NCBI RefSeq assembly: GCF_019448085.1
Contig: NZ_JAGFNZ010000001.1
Coordinates: 1-64,000 of the forward strand
DNA length: 64,000 nt
Direction of reading: 5' to 3'
Origin: Caproiciproducens faecalis
GTDB lineage: Bacteria; Bacillota; Clostridia; Oscillospirales; Acutalibacteraceae
In this document: positions 41,375 through 50,085 of the stretch, in pieces
Position numbering within the stretch: the stretch's first letter is position 1
How the letters are laid out: each line of letters begins with the position of its first letter
Notes under the pieces: generated by a model
What the model was told of the DNA's origin: nothing
The model's database searches: none
The model's input: the letters and a program-made list of their open reading frames with translations, nothing else
Translations under genes and position numbers: made by a program

Positions 41375-42985
41375 TCAAAAAACGAGCAGTCCGCGTGTGT
41401 CATACACGCTTTCGCTAGTAACATTGCCGCACCGTATTGCCCGGTCCAGTGCCATTATGGTGGCGACTGCACCATCGATTTTCTCTGTGGATTTTTCTTT
41501 GTCCGCTTTGATATTGCCCGCTGGGTCGGTGCGGATATAGATGTTATCCATCATCCAACGCAGTACCGGGTGACCGCCGTGAGCAAGTTTCTGTTCCAGA
41601 GTTAGTTTCATCAGTTCTTTTGTGGGCGGACTCATATCTTTGAAGCCCTGACCGAACGGAACAACTGTGAAACCCATGCTCTCAAGGTTCTGCACCATCT
41701 GCACAGCGCCCCAACGGTCGAAAGCAATTTCACGGATGTTGTATTTCTCGCCAAGTTGCTCAATGAACTTTTCAATGTATCCGTAATGGACAACATTACC
41801 TTCGGTGGTTTGCAAATGGCCTTGTTTTTTCCACACATCATAATTCACATGGTCTCTGCGTACACGCAAATCGATGTTGTCTTCCGGTATCCAGAAGAAC
41901 GGAAGCACGGCATACTTATCATCCTCGTCCATCGGCGGAAAAACCAGCACAAAAGCAGTAATATCGGTGGAAGAGGAAAGGTCAAGACCTCCGTAGCAAA
42001 CCCGGCCGCGTAAGGTTTCCGGGTTAACCGCAAAAGCACAGGCATCCCATTTGTCCATAGGCATCCAGCGTACAGCTTGTTTGACCCACTGATTCAAACG
42101 AAGCTGGCGAAAGCTGTTCTCCTCGGCGGGATTCTGTCTTGCTGATTCAAAAGCTGCTTTGACTTTATCCATGCTCACCGTAATGCCGAGAGAAGGGTTT
42201 GCTTTTTTCCATACCTTAGGGTCCGCCCAATCATCCTCTGGCGCTGCACCATAGATAACCGGGTAGAAGGTTGGGTCATGTTTTCTGCCGTCGATGATAT
42301 CCAGCGCCTTCTGATGCACCTCCCAGCAGATGCTGTTCTGGTTATCTCCGGCGGTGGTGATTAAAAAATACAGCGGCTGCATTCTCGCATCACCGCTGCC
42401 CTTGGTCATAACATCAAATAGTTTTCGGTTCGGCTGGGTATGCAGCTCGTCAAAAACGACACCGTGGGTATTAAAACCATGCTTGTTTCCAACGTCAGCG
42501 GACAGCACCTGATAGATGCTCCCGGTCGGTTGATAGATAAGCCGTTTCGTTGCATCAAGTATTTTGACGCGTTTGGAGAGTGCCGGACACATTCGCACCA
42601 TATCTGCCGCCACATTGAACACGATGGACGCCTGATTTCGGTCTGCAGCGCAGCCGTAGACCTCGGCGCGTTCCTCTCCGTCGCCACAAGTGAGCAGGAG
42701 TGCCACAGCAGCAGCAAGCTCTGATTTACCCATCTTCTTCGGAATTTCCACATATGCGGTGTTGAATTGTCGGTAGCCATTGGGCTTGAGTGTTCCAAAG
42801 ATGTCACGAATAATCTGTTCCTGCCAGTCGATAAGCTCAAAAGGTTTACCGGCCCACGTACCTTTGGTATGTGAGAGAGCTTCGATAAAAGCAACAGCAT
42901 AATCGGCGGCGGCTTTGTCGTAAATCGAATCTGTAGATTTAAATCGTGTCGGTTTGTATTTCTTAAGCTTCCGTATGCTGACCAC
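41375..42985 (-). CDS. Terminase large subunit
   Basis: The 536-residue motor protein packs DNA into the head. The ATPase half has Walker A IPKKMGKSE (81-89) and Walker B VVFDE (176-180); the nuclease half has GGLDLSSSTDITAFVL and later acidic residues. It belongs to the YmfN/phage terminase-1 type common in HK97-like phages. The apparent GTG at 42985 overlaps the AGGAGGTG sequence, so the exact start is uncertain. The small subunit gene lies further upstream, separated by seven or eight genes. Confidence 0.93.
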   Translation of the reverse strand: MVSIRKLKKYKPTRFKSTDSIYDKAAADYAVAFIEALSHTKGTWAGKPFELIDWQEQIIRDIFGTLKPNGYRQFNTAYVEIPKKMGKSELAAAVALLLTCGDGEERAEVYGCAADRNQASIVFNVAADMVRMCPALSKRVKILDATKRLIYQPTGSIYQVLSADVGNKHGFNTHGVVFDELHTQPNRKLFDVMTKGSGDARMQPLYFLITTAGDNQNSICWEVHQKALDIIDGRKHDPTFYPVIYGAAPEDDWADPKVWKKANPSLGITVSMDKVKAAFESARQNPAEENSFRQLRLNQWVKQAVRWMPMDKWDACAFAVNPETLRGRVCYGGLDLSSSTDITAFVLVFPPMDEDDKYAVLPFFWIPEDNIDLRVRRDHVNYDVWKKQGHLQTTEGNVVHYGYIEKFIEQLGEKYNIREIAFDRWGAVQMVQNLESMGFTVVPFGQGFKDMSPPTKELMKLTLEQKLAHGGHPVLRWMMDNIYIRTDPAGNIKADKEKSTEKIDGAVATIMALDRAIRCGNVTSESVYDTRGLLVF

Positions 42986-43107
42986 CTCCTTCCGAGCATA
43001 AAAATAGACCTGTCAAATGCAACGTTTGCAAGCGCAAGCCTTCAAGATTTCTGTACGAGATACAGCCCCATGCAGGGCTGAACCTCGGTTATTTTATTGG
43101 AGCGGGT

Positions 43108-43335
43108 TTAGTGGTTATCGCTGTGAAGGAGAAGCTCAAGGGCAAGCTGTGTAACAGGGTCGGTTGGCTTGATGTCCCAACCTCTATCGTAGTTGCAAAC
43201 AACCTCGCCGTTACGCTTGAGCATCAACTTGCTGATTCTGCCGCCTTCAATGCCAAATTCTGAACCCTCGTCGTATTGCTTCATCCAGTAATGAAAAACG
43301 CTGTCGTGAATTTTCAGGCTTCCTTCTTTCCACAT
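43108..43335 (-). CDS. Small phage protein, unknown
   Basis: The 75-residue protein (MWKEGSLKIHDSVFHYWMKQ ... DIKPTDPVTQLALELLLH) is of a kind found between terminase subunits in clostridial phages. It has mixed alpha/beta character and no known domain. AGGAGG precedes its ATG. Confidence 0.65.
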   Translation of the reverse strand: MWKEGSLKIHDSVFHYWMKQYDEGSEFGIEGGRISKLMLKRNGEVVCNYDRGWDIKPTDPVTQLALELLLHSDNH

Positions 43336-43347
43336 GGCTACGTCCTC

Positions 43348-43527
43348 CTAAAATCTCTTGATGCTGGCGTTGCCGTCGGCGTCAAAGCTCACGTTGTAGC
43401 GGATTTCATAACCGTCAGTATTCTTGGTAATCACCCGGATGCCGCCCTCAAAGGCGGTGTACATTCTGTCGATTTTCTCGCCCTGTGGCAGTTGGCTTTC
43501 GATTTGCTTAATTTGTTTTTCGGTCAT
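43348..43527 (-). CDS. Small phage protein, unknown
   Basis: The 59-residue protein starts MTEKQIKQIESQLPQGEKID and ends in a beta-rich part (YEIRYNVSFDADGNASIKRF). ATG 43527 is chosen for AAAGGAG upstream; a start at 43587 lacks one. Its stop is twelve bases before the next gene. Function unknown. Confidence 0.65.
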   Translation of the reverse strand: MTEKQIKQIESQLPQGEKIDRMYTAFEGGIRVITKNTDGYEIRYNVSFDADGNASIKRF

Positions 43528-43649
43528 GGTGGTGTGCTCCTTTCGTTTTTGTATGTGTATATTCGCTCTAAAAGCACACGATAGCAAGACAATTCAAAGA
43601 AATATTACGGCATATAAGCACCAAAAATCCGAGCCTAAAAATGTGTATA

Positions 43650-43826
43650 TTATGCTTCGCCAGTTAGGATGAAACGGGCATATTCCTTGCGGTTTTCTTC
43701 GAGATACACTACCAGCTCGTAGAAATCCATGTCGATTGCGATGCGCTGAACTGTGCTGACATCAAACATATTCGTCAGACCTGTGTCACGGATAGCCAGA
43801 ATCTGCTTACGTACTTTATCTGTCAT
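43650..43826 (-). CDS. DUF5049-like small phage protein
   Basis: The 58-residue protein (MTDKVRKQILAIRDTGLTNM, then FYELVVYLEENRKEYARFIL) matches the DUF5049 pattern known from Firmicutes phages. Function unknown. It overlaps the preceding DUF4314 gene by eleven bases, with CGGAGGTG inside that gene serving as its ribosome site. Confidence 0.8.
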   Translation of the reverse strand: MTDKVRKQILAIRDTGLTNMFDVSTVQRIAIDMDFYELVVYLEENRKEYARFILTGEA

Positions 43827-44052
43827 CGTCACACCTCCGGCAAATGTCCTCGCCATAAACTACTTGAAGCGTACTGCCGTTGTCCCACGCAACGCCCAAG
43901 CTGCCAATGTCATCGACATACCGAACGGTGCCTTTTGTGCCGATTGGCGGCGCTTGAGGATCGTCCATGCGTAGGAGTTCCACACGGCAACCAACCGGGT
44001 ACTGTTTGCGGATACGCTCAACGGTTTCTCTTGACGGAAAATTATTGCTCAT
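43816..44052 (-). CDS. DUF4314-like small phage protein
   Basis: The 78-residue protein has VERIRKQYPVGCRVELLRMD, a small SH3-like beta barrel with GTKGTVRYVDDIGSLGVAWD, typical of DUF4314. The ATG at 44052 overlaps the end of the upstream gene, so translation is coupled. A longer open frame running upstream to 44403 lies inside the neighbouring gene and is rejected. Confidence 0.8.
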   Translation of the reverse strand: MSNNFPSRETVERIRKQYPVGCRVELLRMDDPQAPPIGTKGTVRYVDDIGSLGVAWDNGSTLQVVYGEDICRRCDDDR

Positions 44053-45034
44053 CGTCGTTTCCTCCAAAAATGGTCTTAATTTCGGCGCGTACAGCAGGGT
44101 CGGATTTGGCTTTGTCGAGGTCTTCCTGCGAGAAGATTTTCTTCTGACCGCTCTTGAAAGCAGCACTGCCAGTAAGGTTGCGGAGCAGAATTTTTCGTTC
44201 ATCTTTGTACTCGTCGCCGATGAATCCAAGCCGCAGGAGAAAGCAGCGAAAAGCGTATTTGTCGTTGTCGGTTTCTTTTTCCTTGGCAGTGACACGCTTT
44301 TGCACCCTCGCCATCTCGCAGAGGGCCGTGACGAAATGCGAGTATGCCTTGACTGCGTCCGGGTCGGTGCCGTCCTCAAACCACGGGAATCTAACCTTGT
44401 CATCCGTTATTACAAGTTCAAGCATTTTCGTACCAAGCGCCTTTTTGATGAGGCTGTCTTTGCTTTCAACCAACCGCTTGAGGTTTTCAAGAGCGGTGTC
44501 GGTGAAGGAGGAGCGCGGTATTTCAATTACCAGACCGATGTTGTCATAGGGTTCGGGGACATCGCTTGCTTGCATACCGTTTTCTCCCTGAAAGTTTTCA
44601 TGTCGGGTGCGTCCAAGTCCCAGTTCTTCACGGCCATCCATCCTTAGGTCTTCAAAGGCAATCACCTCATCTATCTGTCTTTGCATGGTTTCGGTAATGG
44701 TTGAGTTTGGATTGACATACCGTCCGGGGTTGTGTTGGTCGATATCCGGAAACTCATCAATCGCACCCAAGCCGCCAAGTCCGCTCTCGTAGGTGTCGGG
44801 TTCATCGTAGAGGCGGCTTTCGCCGTCTGCAACAAAGCCCTGTTGGTGGAGTGCGTCTTCAAGTTCGAGGTTATCGGGACCAGTAAGCACTCCTGCCTTA
44901 TCGATGTGATATTTTCCGACCTCGTAGGCAAAGGTAGGAGCACCGAGGTAGTTAGTTGGAGCATCAAGCGCTGTACTGATTGTGCCAACCAGTGATTTGC
45001 GTTCACTGCCAGTAACATTATAATTGAGTTTCAT
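44042..45034 (-). CDS. Phage 'virulence-related' family protein, unknown role
   Basis: The 330-residue protein starts MKLNYNVTGSERKSLVGTIS and has an N-terminal part (ALDAPTNYLGAPTFAYEVGK) shared by conserved phage proteins often labelled virulence protein in databases. The C-terminal half is helical (DTALENLKRLVESKDSLIKK). No enzyme motif was recognised and the label should not be taken as function. It lies between the methyltransferase and DUF4314 genes. Confidence 0.7.
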   Translation of the reverse strand: MKLNYNVTGSERKSLVGTISTALDAPTNYLGAPTFAYEVGKYHIDKAGVLTGPDNLELEDALHQQGFVADGESRLYDEPDTYESGLGGLGAIDEFPDIDQHNPGRYVNPNSTITETMQRQIDEVIAFEDLRMDGREELGLGRTRHENFQGENGMQASDVPEPYDNIGLVIEIPRSSFTDTALENLKRLVESKDSLIKKALGTKMLELVITDDKVRFPWFEDGTDPDAVKAYSHFVTALCEMARVQKRVTAKEKETDNDKYAFRCFLLRLGFIGDEYKDERKILLRNLTGSAAFKSGQKKIFSQEDLDKAKSDPAVRAEIKTIFGGNDDEQ

Positions 45035-45063
45035 TTTTCAAACCGCCTTTCTTTAAACCGAAT

Positions 45064-45258
45064 TTATTCGGCTTCGGTACATACATTAATCACTCTGAAT
45101 CGCTTATATAGCAACGGTTTTATGCGATTTCTGTGTAGAATACTGTACCGATTATTTGGCGGTTTCTTGTGTAGATAAAACAATACCGGACAGGCAAAAT
45201 ATACAAATGGCATGGCATCCTTTCCGTCGAAAAGTGAGATGAGCAGATGTTTACTCAT
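45064..45258 (-). CDS. Possible small protein after the methyltransferase
   Basis: ATG 45258 overlaps the methyltransferase stop codon and opens 64 codons (MSKHLLISLFDGKDAMPFVY ... ). The overlap would allow coupling. No similarity is recognised and the late part is rich in Arg and Asn, so this may be chance. Confidence 0.3.
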   Translation of the reverse strand: MSKHLLISLFDGKDAMPFVYFACPVLFYLHKKPPNNRYSILHRNRIKPLLYKRFRVINVCTEAE

Positions 45259-46483
45259 CAACAGTTATATCCGCATATTTCATCGTGACACCATCGCGGA
45301 TAACAGAAACGGCATCAGCACTGCCAATCTGCTCAATATAACGTTTTACAATGACATCGCAGTATTTCTCATCAAGTTCTATAGTGAAGCAAATTCTGTC
45401 GGACTGCTCACAGGCGATGAGGGTGGACCCGCTGCCGCCAAAGGGGTCGAGCACGATGCAGTTTGTGAGGCTACTGTTCAAAATAGGATAGGCCACAAGT
45501 GCAATCGGCTTCATGGTGGGGTGATCGGCGTTTTTCTTTGGCTTATCGAACTCCCAGATGGTGGTCTGCTTACGGTCGGCGTACCAGTTGTGCTTGCCTT
45601 TTTTCTTCCAGCCGAACAACACAGGCTCGTGCTGCCACTGATAAGGAGAGCGTCCCAGTACCAAAGACGGCTTTTTCCAGATACAGCACCCGGAAAGTTG
45701 AAAGCCTGCATCCGCGAATGCCTTGCGGAAATTCAAACCTTCGGTGTCAGCGTGGAATACATAAATAGAAGCGTCATGTGCCATTACTGCCTCGGTGTTC
45801 GTAAATGCCGCCAGCAGAAAGTCATAGAACGCTTCGTCACCCATATTATCGTTTTTGATCTTGCCGGCCGTACCTTCGTAGTTGACGTTGTACGGTGGGT
45901 CAGTTACCACGAGGTTCGCGAGCTTTCCGTCCATCAGATTGGTGAAGGTGTCAGCCTTGGTTGAATCGCCGCAGGCCAGCCGATGCCGACCGAGAAGCCA
46001 CACATCACCGAGCTTTGTAATGGCTGGCTTTTTCAGTTCTGCATCAACATCAAAGTCATCGTCTTTAATGCCGTCCTTAAGTGAATCCTTGAAAAGGTCA
46101 TCGATTTCAACAGGATCAAAACCCGTGAGCGATACATCAAAATCTGCACCCTGCAAATCTGCAATAAGCAAAGCCAGCTTGTCTTTATCCCAGTCCCCGC
46201 TGATTTTATTGAGTGCAATATTGAGCGCTTTTTCCTTTTCAGTATCCATCTCGACCACCACACACTCGACTTCTGTAATACCCATGTCGAGTAGTACCTT
46301 CAGCCTCTGGTGTCCACCAACGACATGTGACGTGGTCTTGTTCCATATAACGGGTTCAACATACCCGAATTCCTCAAGCGAACGTTTCAACTTTTCATAT
46401 TCCATATCGCCGGGCTTTAGGTCTTTACGTGGATTATAGTCAGCGGGGATGAGCAGCGCAGTTTGTATTTTTTCAATTATCAT
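45251..46483 (-). CDS. ParB-like/DNA methyltransferase fusion
   Basis: The 410-residue protein has an N-terminal ParB/sulfiredoxin-like nuclease fold (about 1-130: PADYNPRKDLKPGD, VVGGHQRLKVLLDMGITEVE) and a C-terminal DNA methyltransferase of the beta class: DPPYNVNYEG first, then the SAM motif LDPFGGSGSTLIA. DPPY suggests N6-adenine methylation. Phage enzymes of this type may protect the genome from host restriction. It overlaps the terminase small subunit gene by four bases. The target sequence cannot be read from the protein. Confidence 0.9.
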   Translation of the reverse strand: MIIEKIQTALLIPADYNPRKDLKPGDMEYEKLKRSLEEFGYVEPVIWNKTTSHVVGGHQRLKVLLDMGITEVECVVVEMDTEKEKALNIALNKISGDWDKDKLALLIADLQGADFDVSLTGFDPVEIDDLFKDSLKDGIKDDDFDVDAELKKPAITKLGDVWLLGRHRLACGDSTKADTFTNLMDGKLANLVVTDPPYNVNYEGTAGKIKNDNMGDEAFYDFLLAAFTNTEAVMAHDASIYVFHADTEGLNFRKAFADAGFQLSGCCIWKKPSLVLGRSPYQWQHEPVLFGWKKKGKHNWYADRKQTTIWEFDKPKKNADHPTMKPIALVAYPILNSSLTNCIVLDPFGGSGSTLIACEQSDRICFTIELDEKYCDVIVKRYIEQIGSADAVSVIRDGVTMKYADITVDE

Positions 46484-47040
46484 GGCTTTTTGCCACCTTT
46501 CCGAGCATTAAGTAAACGTTCCATCACATCGTCCTGCGGATTCGTACCGCTGTACTCGCCGGTGCAGTTTTCCTTGACGATCTGAAAAATCTCCATCCAT
46601 AGGCGGTTTGTCTGATTCATATAGTTCTGGCCCATCGCCACATACGGACTTTGAATCGCATTGCCTGTTGTAGGGTGCTTTGCTAAAAAGCCGTATTCAG
46701 TAACAGATTCCTCGCATTGAATCCATCGAGCCACGCTCATGGCGTAGCGTTCAAGAAGCTGCGGAGAAACAAGCACCGCACAACCTCGCTCGTTCAGCCA
46801 CGTCCATGTGGATTTATATATCTCGCTTGCGACGAGTGTTTTGCCGTCCTTCTGTACAGCTTCAAGCATTTTATTTGGCTCAGGCATTTCAAGTCCTTTG
46901 AGATCTGCTGTATCCTGAAATTCCATCACGGTCAGTTTTCTGCCGCTTGGATTGCCTTCGGCTATTTTGTCGGCTAATGGCTTCTTTTTTGCGCCCGCGC
47001 CGATACGAGCACCGCCACGATTAGTACCGTCTTTTGCCAA
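46480..47040 (-). CDS. Terminase small subunit (P27 family)
   Basis: The 186-residue protein binds the packaging start site. It has a basic Gly-rich N-terminus (NRGGARIGAGAKKKPLADKI), NPSGRK, and the helical P27 core (YKSTWTWLNERGCAVLVSPQ, LLERYAMSVARWIQCEE). TTG 47040 is favoured because GAGGTGAT lies five bases upstream; the open frame continues to 47103 without a ribosome site. It lies upstream of the large subunit, separated by phage accessory genes. Confidence 0.88.
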   Translation of the reverse strand: MAKDGTNRGGARIGAGAKKKPLADKIAEGNPSGRKLTVMEFQDTADLKGLEMPEPNKMLEAVQKDGKTLVASEIYKSTWTWLNERGCAVLVSPQLLERYAMSVARWIQCEESVTEYGFLAKHPTTGNAIQSPYVAMGQNYMNQTNRLWMEIFQIVKENCTGEYSGTNPQDDVMERLLNARKGGKKP

Positions 47041-47136
47041 AAATATCACCTCACTTAGCGGGGTTGGGGCTATTCCCCCGTTTGAAACTGCGTTTTTCAA
47101 CACGAAGCCCCACGCCGCTGTCCGCTTAAAAAAGTT

Positions 47137-47505
47137 TTAGAGATTTGACCGGCCCCACCGGTCACCGCTCTCGACAGTGATTCGAGAGTGACAGGATTTA
47201 CAAAGAGCCATGAGATTGCTCTTCTCATTGTTGCCGCCTTTGGAGAGCGGAAGGATGTGGTGGACTTCCTCTGCGGGTGTCAGCTTGCCTTGCTTCTGGC
47301 ATCCCTCGCAGAGAGGGTGCATCTTGATGTAGCGATCACGGATTCGTTTCCAGCTTCTGCCGTAGCGCTTATTGGACTTGGGGTCACGCTCGTACTGGTT
47401 GTACTGTTTATCCATGACCTTCTGATGCTCGGCACAGTATTGCTCACATGCAGCGAGCCGACCGCAGCCGGGGTAGGCACAAGGACGTTTTGGCTTATAT
47501 GGCAT
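47137..47505 (-). CDS. HNH endonuclease
   Basis: The 122-residue protein has a zinc-binding N-terminal part (CAYPGCGRLAACEQYCAEH), then the HNH core with EEVHHILPLSKGGNNEKSNL and CKSCHSR. HNH enzymes next to terminase often make the nick needed for packaging. ATG 47505 is chosen for GGAGGTGAACC upstream. Confidence 0.9.
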   Translation of the reverse strand: MPYKPKRPCAYPGCGRLAACEQYCAEHQKVMDKQYNQYERDPKSNKRYGRSWKRIRDRYIKMHPLCEGCQKQGKLTPAEEVHHILPLSKGGNNEKSNLMALCKSCHSRITVESGDRWGRSNL

Positions 47506-47619
47506 TGGTTCACCTCCTTGGGTATATGAAAAGCCCTGCGGGATTGCTCCCACAAGGCTTACTACATTTTACTTCCGCATTATAATACTATCATAAGGAA
47601 CAGGTATCATGTGGTATCA

Positions 47620-48039
47620 TCAGGTATCACGATGGAGAATTGCATCACAAGTGTCTAATGCGCCAGTGTGTAATTTGTATAAATGGTGAATGCTGTAGTT
47701 CATATCGACAGCAATCTGCTCCCAACTCATGTAGCAAAGGTAGCGTTTTTCCAGAAGGGTCTGAAATTCCGTGTTTTCAACGGATTTCACTAGTGCAACA
47801 ATGTCTCGCTTAAGGTCAACAAGGCGGTCTATGTCACGGTTGATTTCCGCCTGTAAGTCAACAATCTTTGCAACAGCGTCTGCCATCGTGGAAGTAGCAC
47901 GGTTCGGATTACGCGGCATGCCTGTAAGAGTGGAGGTTGCTTTTGTAGCCAGCTCGTTCAGTGCTTGCACCTGCTCCAGCTTAGAGTTTATGCGCTGATC
48001 AAGGCGGTAGGCTTGGGAGAGGTATTCTCTTGCCCTCAT
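47620..48039 (-). CDS. DUF1492-like sigma-type regulator
   Basis: The 139-residue protein fits the DUF1492/late-regulator family: YRLDQRINSKLEQVQALNEL, a coiled coil (70-95) and a C-terminal sigma-4-like helix-turn-helix (YLCYMSWEQIAVDMNYSIHH). It probably turns on packaging and structural genes, and lies directly before the HNH/terminase block. Confidence 0.8.
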   Translation of the reverse strand: MRAREYLSQAYRLDQRINSKLEQVQALNELATKATSTLTGMPRNPNRATSTMADAVAKIVDLQAEINRDIDRLVDLKRDIVALVKSVENTEFQTLLEKRYLCYMSWEQIAVDMNYSIHHLYKLHTGALDTCDAILHRDT

Positions 48040-48040
48040 A

Positions 48041-48259
48041 CTACGCCACCTCCTTACGGAGCCTGTTCATAAGCATTTCAGGATCGATACCTGTCAGAAG
48101 CCCAAACCAGCCCGAACGGAAGAAACGCTCAACTTCATCTTTGCTGATGGCCGCATCCTTATCATGGGGACTGTATCGAAGGGTGCCAAGAGCCTCCCGA
48201 TAATCCTCAACGGCTCTCAGGATGATAGCATTTGCCAAGTTTTCATAGGGTGTGTTCAT
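48041..48259 (-). CDS. Small phage protein, unknown
   Basis: The 72-residue protein (ILRAVEDYREALGTLRYSPH ... VERFFRSGWFGLLTGIDPEM) belongs to a small conserved phage family seen beside the late regulator. GGAGGT precedes ATG. Function unknown. Confidence 0.7.
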   Translation of the reverse strand: MNTPYENLANAIILRAVEDYREALGTLRYSPHDKDAAISKDEVERFFRSGWFGLLTGIDPEMLMNRLRKEVA

Positions 48260-48332
48260 AATCTGTACCTCCGAATTTTTATTCCTCTCGGATTGGCACG
48301 GATTGTCTCAGGGACAATGTCCCTCATTGTCA

Positions 48333-49697
48333 TCAAATTTTCAAATTCGCCTTTACGGCATTAATCAGGGCTGTCTGAGTTCGATCCTTGGTGGAGAGTG
48401 CCTTCAGTATCCGACTGTCTATGGTGCCCTTCGTAATGATATGCTGCACTACAACAGTATCCGCAGTTTGGCCCTGCCTCCATAGGCGGGCGTTGGTCTG
48501 TTGGTAAAGCTCAAGAGACCAGGTCAGCCCAAACCATATGATGGTGGAACCGCCGCTTTGAAGGTTGAGTCCGTGTCCGGCAGAGGCGGGATGTACCAGC
48601 GCCACAGGCAGTTCACCGGCGTTCCATCTGCGGATGCTCTCCGGAGTATCAAGCTTGGAAAAAGGAATGTGGAGTTTGTGCAGTCGCTCGGAAATTCTGG
48701 CAAGATCGTGCTTGAACCAGTAAGCTACAAGCACTGGCTTGCCGTTCGCTGCCTCAATTAAATCCTCCAGCGCGTCCAGCTTGCGGTCGTGAATATAGAC
48801 TATTCCGCCAACATCGTCATAGACAGCGCCGTTAGCCATCTGGGAGAGCTTATTTGACAGGGCGGCAGCATTGGCAACGGTGATATCGCCATCCGGGAGC
48901 TGCAGTACGAGATCGTCCTTCAAAATGTTGTAGTGTTCCTGTTCTTCCTCGGAAAGCCGCACCTCATATTCGCTGCTGACGAGCTCCGGCATCTGTAGAT
49001 GGTCGGTGGACTTCATGCTGATGGTGATATCCGCGATTTTGCTGTAGATTGCTTTTTCTGCGCCGGGCAGCGGTTTGTAGGAGTATATAATCTGGCCGTT
49101 CCGCTTGTCCGGCATGAAATAGTTGGTGCGATACTGACCAATAAAGCGGCCAAGGCGCTGGCCCATGTCCAGAAGCCTGTACTCAGCCCACAGATCCATG
49201 AGACCATTCGCGGAAGGGGTGCCGGTCAGTCCTACAATGCGGCGGATGCGCGGGCGAACCCTCATCAGTGCCCGGAAGCGTTTTGCCTGATAGCTTTTGA
49301 AGGAAGACAGCTCGTCGACAACCACAGTATCGAAGTCAAAGGGTACACCGCTGTCCTCTATGAGCCACTGGATGTTCTCCCGGTTGATAATGCAGATGTC
49401 CGTCTGCTGTAGGAGCGCCGCTTTGCGTTCAGCTTCGGTCCCAACCGCTATGGAATAAGTCAACAGCGACAGGTGGTCCCATTTCTGAATTTCGGAAGGC
49501 CATGTATCTCGTGCCACACGCAGTGGCGCGATAACCAGAACGCGATGGGCCACGAAGCTGTCAAACAACAGGTTTTGGATAGCAGTAAGAGTAATGCTTG
49601 TCTTGCCAAGGCCCATATCCAGCACGACTGCCGCGATGGGGTGCGTCTCGATGTAATTGATGGCATAGGTCTGGTAGTTATGTGGCTCGTATTTCAT
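48333..49697 (-). CDS. SNF2-type DEAD/DEAH helicase
   Basis: The 454-residue ATPase has Walker A LDMGLGKTS (26-34), motif II VVDELSSFKS, GLTGTPSANGLMDLW (motif III) and C-terminal motifs V-VI (HPASAGHGLNLQSG, QQTNARLWRQGQ). Phage relatives act in replication restart or recombination. ATG 49697 is chosen for TTGGAGGG upstream; an open frame to 49838 lies within the VRR-NUC gene. It overlaps the VRR-NUC gene by 20 bases. Confidence 0.93.
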   Translation of the reverse strand: MKYEPHNYQTYAINYIETHPIAAVVLDMGLGKTSITLTAIQNLLFDSFVAHRVLVIAPLRVARDTWPSEIQKWDHLSLLTYSIAVGTEAERKAALLQQTDICIINRENIQWLIEDSGVPFDFDTVVVDELSSFKSYQAKRFRALMRVRPRIRRIVGLTGTPSANGLMDLWAEYRLLDMGQRLGRFIGQYRTNYFMPDKRNGQIIYSYKPLPGAEKAIYSKIADITISMKSTDHLQMPELVSSEYEVRLSEEEQEHYNILKDDLVLQLPDGDITVANAAALSNKLSQMANGAVYDDVGGIVYIHDRKLDALEDLIEAANGKPVLVAYWFKHDLARISERLHKLHIPFSKLDTPESIRRWNAGELPVALVHPASAGHGLNLQSGGSTIIWFGLTWSLELYQQTNARLWRQGQTADTVVVQHIITKGTIDSRILKALSTKDRTQTALINAVKANLKI

Positions 49698-49959
49698 CAA
49701 GAATCCCTCCAATCTGACCGGCGTCGTCCAGCACAAAAACCTTAAAGCCCAGGTTTCGCAGCATCCGGTGTCTGGCTTCCTGCAAAGGGCGCGGCGCCTT
49801 TCCTGGAGACTTGACTTCCACGAAGGCCATGCGGCCATCCGGTAAAAGTACGATGCGATCCGGCATGCCGCTCATGCCCGGCGAAACGAACTTCAGAGCC
49901 AGACCGCCCGCCTGCTTTACCATCAGGGTGAATTTTTGCTCGATTTCTTTTTCTCTCAT
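49678..49959 (-). CDS. VRR-NUC domain nuclease
   Basis: The 93-residue protein is a minimal VRR-NUC fold (PD-(D/E)xK superfamily): GMSGMPDRIVLLPDGR, then FVEVKSPGKAPRPLQEAR with the catalytic Asp, Glu and Lys. Related enzymes resolve branched DNA. ATG 49959 follows AAGGAG. It overlaps the helicase gene, and the pair likely acts together. A long inverted repeat lies in its leader. Confidence 0.9.
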   Translation of the reverse strand: MREKEIEQKFTLMVKQAGGLALKFVSPGMSGMPDRIVLLPDGRMAFVEVKSPGKAPRPLQEARHRMLRNLGFKVFVLDDAGQIGGILDEIRAT

Positions 49960-49976
49960 GACCGTTTTCTCCTTAC

Positions 49977-50074
49977 AAGTGACCTCGGTGTATGTCATTT
50001 ACTGAACTTTTTCTTATTGAGTTTTTTATACTCTTAAGAAAATTTTTTCTAATAGACCTTCGTCGAGGTCACTT
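49977..50074 (-). repeat. Long-range inverted repeat in the VRR-NUC leader
   Basis: AAGTGACCTCG (49977-49987) and CGAGGTCACTT (50064-50074) are exact complements separated by 76 AT-rich bases. The right-hand arm (in RNA order) ends a few bases before the ribosome site of the VRR-NUC gene. The RNA could fold into a large hairpin between the primase stop and this gene. Confidence 0.65.
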
Positions 50075-50085
50075 GATTATTTCTT

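Noticed and set aside
44053-44403. Upstream extension of the DUF4314 gene
   Set aside because: It overlaps the conserved upstream phage gene in another frame, and the family start is at 44052.
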